Shown here piece by piece: positions 1-9,400 of a stretch of 26,612 nt of DNA. A model generated the notes under the pieces. It worked only from the letters and a program-made list of their open reading frames with translations, was not told where the DNA came from and searched no databases. The DNA is from Bacteroidales bacterium UBA1217. GTDB taxonomy: Bacteria > Bacteroidota > Bacteroidia > Bacteroidales > P3. Positions within the stretch are counted from its first letter, which is position 1. The number at the start of each line of letters is the position of its first letter. The translations under genes were made by a program, and so were the position numbers. The stretch spans positions 1 through 26,612 of the forward strand of contig DBXH01000044.1 in assembly GCA_002309335.1 (NCBI GenBank). Reading direction: 5' to 3'.

Positions 1-245
1 AGCAAAAAGGCGGAAAACGCGAATTATACACTGTGGACCAGAGAGTTAGATATTAAAAAAGGGGCGGGAAAGGAGGGGTTTTCAACAAGGAGCGGGAAAA
101 CATATGGCGGGAAGGCGGAAAAAGGACAGCTACAAGCTGAATGCCAGCGACTTGCACACCGTTACGCATAATTTATGCGTAAACCCAGAATTAACCCAGA
201 GGAAACCCAGAGGAAGGGCAAAGGAAATTATAAGAATTTAAGGCT
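1..245. other. Intergenic region downstream of folA, purine-rich with decayed repeats
   Basis: No gene is supported here. The plus strand is strikingly purine-rich, with scattered units resembling CGGAAAA and CGGGAAA (for example at 11-17, 64-70, 93-99 and 115-121), like degraded versions of the heptamer arrays found inside genes later in the window. A 9-bp inverted repeat lies at 162-182. It is followed by CCCAGAATTAACCCAGAGG at 184-202 and a further ACCCAGAGG copy; a close relative of this motif recurs at about 21320-21343. No T-tract terminator for folA is visible. Confidence 0.5.
162..182. repeat. 9-bp perfect inverted repeat, 3-nt spacer
   Basis: TTACGCATA, then ATT, then TATGCGTAA forms a perfect short palindrome 64 bp past the folA stop codon. 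It has no adjoining T tract on either strand, so it is not a standard intrinsic terminator. It could be a weak RNA hairpin at the end of the hydF-folA message, or a protein-binding palindrome. Confidence 0.5.
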
Positions 246-782
246 TCAAAAAATGGGCTTAAAATGGGGTGAGCAGTTACGCTGATATTCAGCATAGCTG
301 AAGCGAAGACCTGATTCCTGGTCGGTGAAGACCTCACTTTCGCTAACCTTGTTGAAAACAGAGAGGTCGATGACCGGGAAAAAGACATCGGCATCGAAAT
401 CCTGCCATACCCAAGTGACATAAATACGACTTACAAAAGGCAGAAACTGACGATAAACAGCAGCGCCGCCCATAATGAAAGCCTCATCCTCGCCGCGCAC
501 CATATCGAAGACCTGCTGGATTGAGCGAGCGACTTCGGCGCCTTCGTCGACAAAAGACTCAGAATGAGTAAGAACAATATTCCTCCGTTTCGGAAGCGGG
601 CGGCGCGGCAGAGAGTTCCAGGTGTTGCGCCCCATAATGACCGTGTGTCCCGACGTCAAAGCCTTGAAGCGTTTCAAATCGTCAGAGATATGCCAAATAA
701 GGTCATTGTCCTTGCCGATAGCGTTGTTCTGAGCTATGGCGACGATAATTGAAAGATTGGGAATTGAGGAATTATTGAACAT
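246..782 (-). CDS. folA: Dihydrofolate reductase
   Basis: Reduces dihydrofolate to tetrahydrofolate with NADPH in the cytoplasm, supporting thymidylate, purine and methionine synthesis. The 178-residue protein is close to the usual 160-170. Visible DHFR signatures are the N-terminal strand LSIIVAIAQNNAIG (residues 10-23), the Met20-loop/active-site segment LIWHISDDLKRFK with Asp35 at the position of the catalytic acid (E. coli Asp27), the cofactor-binding VIMGRNTWNSLP, and IMGGAAVY near residue 105. The start is the only ATG before the first beta strand and lies 24 nt after the hydF stop, so both genes probably share one transcript. The family assignment is firm; folA as the only DHFR of this organism is not established. 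Confidence 0.95.
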   Translation of the reverse strand: MFNNSSIPNLSIIVAIAQNNAIGKDNDLIWHISDDLKRFKALTSGHTVIMGRNTWNSLPRRPLPKRRNIVLTHSESFVDEGAEVARSIQQVFDMVRGEDEAFIMGGAAVYRQFLPFVSRIYVTWVWQDFDADVFFPVIDLSVFNKVSESEVFTDQESGLRFSYAEYQRNCSPHFKPIF

Positions 783-806
783 AATAGAAAAATGAATACT
801 ATAAAA

Positions 807-2006
807 TTATTTGTTGAATACACGCATTGAGCGTTCAAAAATGCCATTTAGGTAAGCCAGCGCCAAGCCGTAATTGGAAACCGGGACACCTGCATCGATA
901 GCCGGAGCCAGACGCGAGGCGAGCTGCTTGGGTGTTACGACGCAGCCGCCACATTGGATGACCAAAGCATAATCCGTCACCGGACGTTCGAGTGCAGAAA
1001 GTCCCGCAACTGCATCAAATTCAAGTCTTTTGCCAGAGTGTTTTTGAATCAATTTTGGAAGTTTCACCCGCCCGATATCCTCGCAGGTGACATTGTGCGT
1101 GCAAGATTCGAGCATAAGGATGCGGTCGCCATCCTTCAGCCGGTCGAGCGTCGGAGTGCCTTTAACATATTCTTCGAAAAGTCCCTTGGCGCGAGCCAGG
1201 ACGACGCTGAACGATGTTAGAAACACATCGTCGGGGACAATTTTTGAGACATACGCAAACGCTTGACTGTCTGTAATCACAAGTTCGGGTGCGGTCTTGA
1301 GCGAATCGAGCGTGCGCTGCAGTTCCGTTTCCTTGCAGACGAATGCAACAGCATCATTGTCAAGGATATCGCGCAGCACCTGCACTTGCGGGAGAATCAT
1401 ACGTCCTTCGGGAGCGGAGGAATCGATTGGAGTAACCATCACTATGCGGTCGCCCGGAGATATAACATCGCCCAACAGCGAGCGGTGACGATAGGCCGAT
1501 TCGGGCAGAGCCTCGAGCACGAGGGCAAGGAGCTGGTCGCGGCGACTATAGTCGAACACGCTCACCACGAAAGGTTTGATATCAAATTCGTGTTCAACGC
1601 CAGTAAGGAATTCAGGCGTCGGCGGCACCTTGTCTGCCTGAGCGTAAAGCAGCCGGAAGGCGACGTTATTTTTTTTGCATTCATTTATAAGCCTTCGTTC
1701 AGGTTCATCCAATTTGTTTTCCGCCAAAAGAATGATTGCCAAATCAGTTTGTTTGAGTTCCGCGAGCGATTTTTCAACACGCAACGCACCCAATCCGCCC
1801 TCATCGTCGATGCCGGCAGTATCGATCCACACAACAGGTCCCACGCCGCCGAGTTCCATAGTCTTGCGCACCGGGTCGGTCGTGGCGCCGGCAATGTCTG
1901 AGACAATAGCGATACTCTGGCCCGTCAAATAATTGATCAACGAACTTTTTCCATAGTTGCGGCGGCCGAAAATGCCTATACGGGGTTTCAATTCATTACC
2001 TTTCAT
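807..2006 (-). CDS. hydF: [FeFe]-hydrogenase H-cluster maturation GTPase HydF
   Basis: HydF is the GTPase scaffold on which the 2Fe subcluster made with HydE and HydG is assembled and passed to apo-[FeFe] hydrogenase. The 399-residue protein shows the G1 loop GRRNYGKSS (residues 14-22), a G2-like TT (42-43), the G3 motif DTAG (62-65), and the C-terminal metal-binding set C302-x-H304 ... C352-x-x-C355, spaced as in characterised HydF proteins. The residue before the CxxC, often His, is Gln351 here. HydE, HydG and the hydrogenase are not in the window. A good Bacteroides-type promoter lies just upstream, and folA follows 24 nt after the stop. The start ATG is placed just before the P-loop strand, as usual for the family. 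Confidence 0.95.
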   Translation of the reverse strand: MKGNELKPRIGIFGRRNYGKSSLINYLTGQSIAIVSDIAGATTDPVRKTMELGGVGPVVWIDTAGIDDEGGLGALRVEKSLAELKQTDLAIILLAENKLDEPERRLINECKKNNVAFRLLYAQADKVPPTPEFLTGVEHEFDIKPFVVSVFDYSRRDQLLALVLEALPESAYRHRSLLGDVISPGDRIVMVTPIDSSAPEGRMILPQVQVLRDILDNDAVAFVCKETELQRTLDSLKTAPELVITDSQAFAYVSKIVPDDVFLTSFSVVLARAKGLFEEYVKGTPTLDRLKDGDRILMLESCTHNVTCEDIGRVKLPKLIQKHSGKRLEFDAVAGLSALERPVTDYALVIQCGGCVVTPKQLASRLAPAIDAGVPVSNYGLALAYLNGIFERSMRVFNK

Positions 2007-2034
2007 AGCGGTATTATTGCAAGAAACAGAAATG

Positions 2035-2065
2035 CAAAATTACAATATTTTTGCGGAACAGCAAA
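2035..2065 (-). promoter_or_regulatory. Bacteroides-type promoter for hydF-folA
   Basis: On the minus strand, TTTG (complement of 2062-2065), 19 bp, then TAATTTTG (complement of 2035-2042) matches the Bacteroidota -33/-7 consensus TTTG-N19-TAnnTTTG. Transcription would begin near 2028, leaving a leader of about 20 nt before the hydF ATG at 2006. Confidence 0.7.
2046..2053 (+). promoter_or_regulatory. Possible -7 element for the GNAT-HD gene
   Basis: TATTTTTG matches TAnnTTTG on the plus strand, 52 bp before the ATG at 2105, but no TTTG sits at the expected distance upstream. If used, it would overlap the divergent hydF promoter almost completely, so the two genes would compete for polymerase. 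Confidence 0.35.
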
Positions 2066-2104
2066 ATAAAAAACACAGCATTCAGTTTTTTAGTAAAAAA
2101 AAAT

Positions 2105-3229
2105 ATGTGCGCCATTAAAATACGCCCTTCGACAGAAAACAACATTGAGCGAATAATGAGTATGTTCGACAATTCCCGTCGGCTGATGAGAGCCAGCGGG
2201 AACCTTAATCAATGGATAAACGGATACCCCTCGCGAGAGGTAATCCTGAGCGACATACAAGATGGCCACAGTTTTGTTGCGACAGAGGGAGGAAAAATTG
2301 TCGGAACATTCGCTTTCATCATCGGGCGCGACCCGACCTACGAGCATATTGAAGATGGCAGATGGGACAATGACGCACGCCCTTACGGAACCATACATCG
2401 GATGGCTCGAGCTGAGAACGCTCACGGAATATTTGAGGCCAGCATCAACTGGTGCCGACAGCAAACAACCTCCCTTCGCATCGATACCCACGAGGACAAC
2501 GAGGCAATGAAATATCTCATTAAGAGACACGGCTTTAACTACAGAGGCGTTATTTACCTCGCCGACGGCTCGCCGCGACTGGCGTATCAAATGCTAAATA
2601 CGGGAGTTCTCTGCGAACCCTTGAAAAATGAAATCGAGACCTCCATCCTACCCCGCTACGACTCGTTCGACGACGCCCACAAACGCGAACATGCGGAATC
2701 CGTGATACATAACAGCCTCAAGCTCGCGCAGCATTACGATGTGGATATCAATATGGTATACACTATCGCCGCCTATCACGACCTCGGACTTTGCGAGGGG
2801 CGCGAGCGGCATCATATCGTTTCGGGCGAGATATTGCTGAGCGACAGCCGATTGCGGCAATGGTTCAGCGAGGATGATTTGATGCTGATGGCCGAAGCGA
2901 TAGAAGACCACCGCGCGTCGAGCGGCAACGCACCTCGAAGCATCTACGGCAAAATTGTCGCCGAAGCCGACCGCGACATCGAACCGATGAAGATACTGCG
3001 TCGCACAGTTCAATACGGACTTAGCAACTACCCTGAATTGGACAAAGAGCAGCAATGGAGGCGCTTTTTGGAACACTTGAACGAAAAATATGCCGATGGC
3101 GGCTACTTAAAACTCTGGTTACCAGAATCAGATAACGCCGCAAAACTCGCCGAACTAAGAAGAATAATCAAGGATAAGAAGCCGCTAAGAGAGTATTTTG
3201 AAGAGTTTTTCAATCAATCGGCTTCCTAA
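2105..3229 (+). CDS. GNAT acetyltransferase-like / HD-domain fusion protein
   Basis: A 374-residue two-domain protein. Residues 1 to about 160 resemble a GNAT N-acetyltransferase: the N-terminal strand AIKIRPST, a central strand around FVATEGGKIVGTFAFII, the HRMARAENAHGIFEA region expected to hold the acetyl-CoA helix, and a C-terminal DTHEDNEAMKYLIKRHGF typical of GNATs. Residues about 185-340 form an HD-type metal phosphohydrolase-like domain: His202, the HD pair His225-Asp226, His236/237, His269 and Asp289. The combination suggests a stand-alone cytoplasmic enzyme of unknown substrate. The frame is open back to a TTG at 2051, but the ATG at 2105 fits the start of the GNAT fold, so I chose it. 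It is divergent from hydF, and no terminator is evident after it. Confidence 0.8.
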   Translation: MCAIKIRPSTENNIERIMSMFDNSRRLMRASGNLNQWINGYPSREVILSDIQDGHSFVATEGGKIVGTFAFIIGRDPTYEHIEDGRWDNDARPYGTIHRMARAENAHGIFEASINWCRQQTTSLRIDTHEDNEAMKYLIKRHGFNYRGVIYLADGSPRLAYQMLNTGVLCEPLKNEIETSILPRYDSFDDAHKREHAESVIHNSLKLAQHYDVDINMVYTIAAYHDLGLCEGRERHHIVSGEILLSDSRLRQWFSEDDLMLMAEAIEDHRASSGNAPRSIYGKIVAEADRDIEPMKILRRTVQYGLSNYPELDKEQQWRRFLEHLNEKYADGGYLKLWLPESDNAAKLAELRRIIKDKKPLREYFEEFFNQSAS

Positions 3230-3442
3230 TATTTCTCGCAAAGCGACCAATGCGATAGCGTCTCCAGTAGGTAAAAAAACAGCAAAACTCTGTTTCAATC
3301 CATTAATAGGGGAAAAACGACAAGGTATTTCACTAAATCTTATATTTTTACCGATAAGGATGAAAAAAAATTTTGCCGTATCGGGAAAAATGTGTAATTT
3401 TGCACGTTTAAAATACTCCATTTTTGCGCTAATATATATTAT
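3230..3442 (+). other. Intergenic leader/promoter region of the glucan synthase gene
   Basis: Apart from the promoter at 3372-3402 I see no gene, no strong terminator hairpin and no array here. Short open frames on both strands lack recognisable domains. Confidence 0.5.
3372..3402 (+). promoter_or_regulatory. Bacteroides-type promoter for the glucan synthase operon
   Basis: TTTG (3372-3375), 19 bp, TAATTTTG (3395-3402) fits the Bacteroidota consensus exactly. The start of transcription is expected near 3409, giving a leader of about 34 nt to the ATG at 3443. Confidence 0.75.
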
Positions 3443-6400
3443 ATGATGAAAAGTATTTACAAGGTTTTCACGCAGAGTGTTAAAGATATTACTCGGTATT
3501 ATATGCTGTTGGTCGAGGAGACCAAGAGCGAGCGACTGGTAGGCAGCACCAACGAGTGGGTGCTCGACAACTACTATATGATAAGCGAGCAGGAGAAGGT
3601 GATGAAGGTTGAACTGAAGGGCATCGAGAAGGGCAAGATGAGGGTGGACCACCGCCGCATTGCGTTGATCGAGCAACTGCTGACGGGTTATCTCCGCAAG
3701 TGCCACCATCAGGTGGACAAGGGGCTACTGTTCCGCTACCTGTGCCAGCTGCAGGTGAAGCAGAACGACTATATGACCTATCCCGAGGTATGCGCGCTGC
3801 TGCCGCTGATAAAGCATATCTTGATCAAGGAGTTGGCCGACCTGTGCCGTGAGATGGAGGCGAAGAAGAAATACCACTACAACGTCACCTCCAAGAGTCA
3901 GGCAGATATGGAGTATCTGAACGAGGTGGCCAAAGAGAACTTGATGATGATGAACATCTTCAACACGCTGAAGAAGATGACCAAGCTACCTATGGCCGAG
4001 CTGATTGACGCTGTTAGCTTTTCGGAGCGGATGCTGAAGAACGAGAAGGCGGGAATGTATGACCAGATGCAGGACAAGACGAAGGAGGATTACCGCGCGA
4101 AGATTGTGAGAATGTGTCACAAACGGAGAACTGATAGTGCGACACACCCCGCCCTTCAGGCACCCCTCTCAGAGAAGGAAGGGCTGACGCAGTCAAGGAG
4201 AGCGGAGAACGGGAAACGGAGGTCGGAGTATGAGTTGGTGAAAGAGTTGGTGGCCAGAGCCGACGAGAGGGGTGAGCATGTAGGTTGGCAGCTGTTTCCG
4301 CCGAAGCGTTGGAACGCGAGAGCGCATTGGTACGTGTGGATTGTTGTGCTGGCCACGCTGATACTTGCCGCCGGCTTTGCCTTTTTGATTTCGGGTTTCG
4401 AATTCCGCGTTGCAAGCTTGATAATAACCATCTTGCTGCTGATACCGATGAGTCAGATAGTCATCGATCTATTCAACCAGGTTCTCTACAAGATACACAA
4501 GCCTATGGGTACATTCAAGTTGAAATTCAAGGATGGCTTGATACCTAAGGAATATGCGACGATGGTGATAATGCCCACCATTCTGAAAAACAAGGCTAAA
4601 ACAGTAGAACTACTTGAGCAACTTGAGATATACTATCTTTCGAACATCAACAGAGCCTCCGATGGTCAACGCCTTGAGAGCCGCCCTCAAAACCTCTACT
4701 ACACACTTATCGGCGACGCAGCATCGTATAAAGAGGCTGATGCGCCGTGGGACGACGAGGTGGTCGAAGCCGGATTGGAGAAGGTCAAAGAGCTGAACGA
4801 GAAATACGGAGCACCGATATTCAATTTCGTTTATCGCCGCCGAGCGTGGAGCGACGGTGAACAGACATATCTGGGTCACGAGCGCAAACGCGGAGCGATA
4901 CTGCACTTTAACGATCTAGTGCTTGGTCAAACATCGGAAGAGGATAAAGCCAAACGGTTCCGCTGCGAGACCATAAGCCACTGGCTTGAAGGCGCGGTGC
5001 CGCAGATACAGTTTATCATAACGCTCGACACCGATACCGAGCTGGTTCTGTACTCCGCCCAGAAGCTTATCGGAGCTATGGCCCATCCGCTGAACCGTGC
5101 GAAACTCTCCGCCGACGAGCGTAGGGTTGACCGTGGCTACGGCATTATGCAGCCAAGAGTGAACGTAGACGTAGAGGTGACCAACAAGAGCCGCTACGCA
5201 CAGTTGTTTGCTGGATTAGGCGGTCTGGACGTCTATACCACAGCAAGTTTTGAGTTATACCAAGACATCTTCAACGAAGGGTCGTTCTGCGGCAAAGGCA
5301 TCTACGATCTGCGCATATTTCAGAAGGTGCTGAAGGGCACCTTCCCTGAAAACCTGATTCTTAGCCACGACCTGATAGAAGGTTGCCACATACGCTGCGG
5401 ACTGATAAACGACCTTGAGTTATTTGATGACAACCCGAGCAACTATATCGACGACGCCAAGCGCCATCACCGCTGGACACGCGGAGATTGGCAGATTATC
5501 GGTTGGCTGAAAAACAAGGTGCGCAACGAGCGCGGTGAGAAGGTGAAGAACCAAGTGAACACCATAGGTCGCTGGAAAATATTCGACAACCTGCGCCGTT
5601 CGATGCTTAGTCTCAGCGTGATGTTGATGATACTGGCAGGCTATACCGCCAACATAGCCACAACGACGACAATAAGTCCCGCGTGGTTTGTGCTTGTGGC
5701 GCTGATAGTTGTTGCAAGTCCAATTGTGTTCTTCATCCTTGGTCAAATAACGACAATGCCGCGATTTGGCAAACGATATCATTATTACGCAGCGTTGATG
5801 CGTGGATTCCGCGTCATCATCTACCGCTCGCTGGTACAGTTTGCCTTGCTGCCCAAAGAGGCGTGGATGTACACCGACGCCGCGATAAGAGCATGCTACC
5901 GAATGTGGTTCTCACACCGAGACCTACTGGCCTGGATAACCAGCGACGAAGCCGCCAAGAGCACTAAAGGCACGTTGGGCGACTATATAGGCAAATTCTG
6001 GTTCAACTACGTATGCGCCGCAGCACTTGCCGTATTAACATTTGAGATACTCGACAACCGCAGCTTGATTGGAACCGCCGACATAATGGCCGCCATAGCC
6101 GCAGGGTTGACCTGCATCATTTGGTGTGCAGCGCCATTCCTGATGTTCTGGCTCGGCAAGAAATTCCCGCAGGACAAGAAAAACCTCAACAAAAAGGAAA
6201 CCGAAGAAGTGCGCCAGCTGGCAAAAGACACATGGAACTTCTTCGACAGCCTTATCACAGAAGAGAACAATTGGCTGATTCCCGACAACTACCAGCTAAA
6301 CCGCGAGAATAAAACCGACTACAAGACATCGCCAACTAACATCGGCTATTCGCTCACCGCCATCATAAGCGCCGCCGAGTTGGAATTCATCAGCAAAGAA

Positions 6401-9400
6401 GATGCCGTGAACCATATGATGCATATAATAGACACAATCTGCAAGTTGGAGAAATGGAACGGTCACCTGTACAACTGGTACGATATTGCGACGCTCAACA
6501 AACTGCCCAACTACTTCATTTCGACCTGCGACAGCGGCAATTTCGTTGCCTGCCTATATGCTGCAAAAGGGTTCTTGACAGAGAACGGAGAACGGAGAGC
6601 GGAAAACGGAGAGCTGCTGGCTAAAATCGAGAGATTGATTGTAAATACCGACTTCAGCAAGCTGTATAATCCCGATTTGGATGTGTTCAGCATCGGCTAC
6701 GACAGCAGCAACTATACCCTCCTGCCCTATCACTATAACAATTTTGCTTCGGAGGCACGCCTCACCAGTTTTCTCACCATTTCGCAGGGTGACGCGCCCT
6801 ACAAGCATTGGTTCTGTCTTGACAAGACCCTGGTGCAATACAAAGGCTATAAAGGAGTTGCATCGTGGTATGGAACACTGTTCGAATACTTTATGCCATA
6901 CATCTTCCTGCCCACCTACAAGCACACGTTGATGGATGAGACCTACAGTTTCGCCATCCGCGCCCAGCGCGCATTCATACGCAATTCGAAGTTGGAAAAG
7001 AATATGCCGTGGGGTATCAGCGAAACCGCCTACAACGAGCTTGACGACGCCCAGAACTACAAGTACCACGCTTTCGGAGTGCCCTATCTGAAGTTCCAGA
7101 ACACCACGCCCGACCGCATAGTCATTTCGCCCTACAGCTCGTTGATGACCATCGGTATCGACGACCGCGCAGTATACGACAACATAAAGCGTTTCAAGGC
7201 ATTGAATATGTACGATGAAGGCTATGGTTTCTTTGAGAGTTACGACGAAGAAGACAAAGTGCCAGTTCGTGCCCATTACGCCCACCATCAGGGTATGATA
7301 CTGGCGTCACTAACCAACTACCTTGCCGACCACTGCCTGCAGCGCTACTTTATGCAAGAGCCCACGATGAAGTCGATGGAGACCCTGCTAAAAGAGAAAG
7401 CACAAGTGAAGCCATATATAGACCTGAAGGTGACGCAATACAAGCGCTACCAATACTCAAAGGTACAGACAGAAAGCGACGCCCGCGATTTTGACGGCAT
7501 TGCCAATGTACCCGAAATCGGAGTTATCAGCAATGGCCAATACACCGTACTGCTCAACGACCGTGGCAGCGGATTCTCGCGCTACCACACCACTATGCTC
7601 AACCGCTACCGTAAAATCACTTCCGACCATTACGGCACCTACCTATATATCCGCAACCTACGCAACGACAAGTTATGGAGCGCCACATACTCGCCCCTCG
7701 ATGTTATGCCAGAAAGCTATCACGTCAGCTTTGCGAGCGACAAGATTAGCTATCTTCGTGTAGACGAAGGTATTGAAACCAAGACTGAAGTCACAGTGCT
7801 CAAAGACCGCAGCGCCGAGATACGCCGATATACGTTTTCAAACAACAGCGGTGTTGACGTAGACTTAGAGATAACCAGCTATGGCGAGGTAGTACTGGCT
7901 TCGTCGGCCGAGGATGAAAACCATCGTGTTTTCAATGGTATGAAGATTGCATCAGAATACGACAGCGAGCACGAATCGCTAATTTTCAGCCGCCCCAACA
8001 ACACCGGCACACGCCAATATATGATTCACAAACTGTGGCTTGACGAGCCCAGTATAGATGATTCCAAACTTAAGGTACAAAATATAAATTTTGTTGAATA
8101 CGAAACCTCGCGAATCAAGTTCCTTGGTCGCGGTGGAAGTTTGAAGCACAGCGACAATCTGGAAAACCGCCGTACCCTGTCGGGCTCTGTAGGCACCACA
8201 CTCGACCCGATAATGAGTATGCGTCGCCGAATTCACATTCCGTCAGGCAAATCGGCAGAAGCCTTTATCATAACCGGTTACGCAAAGTCGCGCGAGCAGC
8301 TGCTGCAAATCACCGAACAGTATCAAAACTCGGTAGACATCGACCACGCTTTTGCCACAGCATCCGTCTTCACCAATATGCGCACCAATATGTCGTTGCT
8401 GAAAGGCAGCCAGATGCGACTCTACAACAGCATATCGAAATATATGGCACAGACAGCCACGTTAGGCGACAACCGTCAAGCGATATTGGCCAAGAACACA
8501 CTGTCGCAAAGCGGATTGTGGCGTTTCGGTATCAGCGGTGACTTAGCTATACTGCTGATGGAGATAGACAGTGTTGAGAAATCGGGCTATGCCAAAGAGA
8601 TGCTCCGTGCCTTCGAATATTTTGCAATACACGGCCTTCGACTCGACCTAGTGTTCATCAACGATGCGCCCGAATCAGAACGAGAAGGTCTTACGCATTT
8701 CATTCGCAACATTGCCAACACCGAGCATTTGTGGACAACCCACAGCGACGCCGGCAAAGTGTTTGTGCTTAACGGCAACGAAATCAGCGAGGCCGAACGC
8801 ATTCTGCTGCAAACCGTCGCCCGACTCCAGTTCGACACCAAGAGTGGAGTGCGCATAGAGCAGCAGCTTGCCGAACTCGAAGCAGCCAACCAGAAGTATC
8901 AGGACAAGGTTGAATACCCCATTCTGAAGCCTAAAAAAGAGTTCCGCGTATGGAGTGACCTTGACTACTACAACCAATACGGAGGATTTGACCGCAACGG
9001 GTGCGACTATGTTGTCACCAACACCAATACGCCAATGCCGTGGGTGAACGTCATTGCCAACCCCAAGTTCGGCACCGTAGTCAGTTCCACGATGGCAGGA
9101 TTTACCTTTGCCTACAACGCCCAGCAATTCAAACTGACAGGCTGGAGCAACGATATTGTGCGCGACAATGCCAGCGAGATGCTGCTTCTGAACAAAAAGC
9201 AGTTTGTTCCCGCCACCGCCCGCCACGGCCAAGGTTATTCCGCGTTCGATGCAGAATACGAAGACCTAAGGGTTGCCGTCCGCGTCTTTGTTTCGAAAGA
9301 AAAGATGGAGAAATACTACCAGATTCGAATCAACAATATCTCCGAAACAAATCAAGAGGTGCAGCTAGATATGGTCTACAAGCTTGTACTCGGCCTTTGC

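Noticed and set aside
162..182. Palindrome considered as the folA terminator
   Set aside because: No T tract follows on either strand and the stem is AT-rich, so intrinsic termination is unlikely.
1263..1901. 212-residue open frame antisense to hydF
   Set aside because: It lies wholly within hydF, which has convincing motifs end to end; its translation shows no domain.
2051..2104. Upstream TTG start extending the GNAT-HD protein by 18 residues
   Set aside because: The extension has no GNAT character and would begin at or before the likely transcription start.
3185..3709. Open frames on both strands across the region before the glucan synthase gene (3185-3709 minus, 3198-3446 plus)
   Set aside because: No recognisable domain, and they overlap the ends of solid genes and the promoter at 3372-3402. 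A gene remnant cannot be excluded, but nothing supports it.
6554..7288. 244-residue antisense open frame in the glucan synthase gene
   Set aside because: Shadow of the opposite strand of a strongly coding region; valine-rich composition is typical of antisense reading of such codons.
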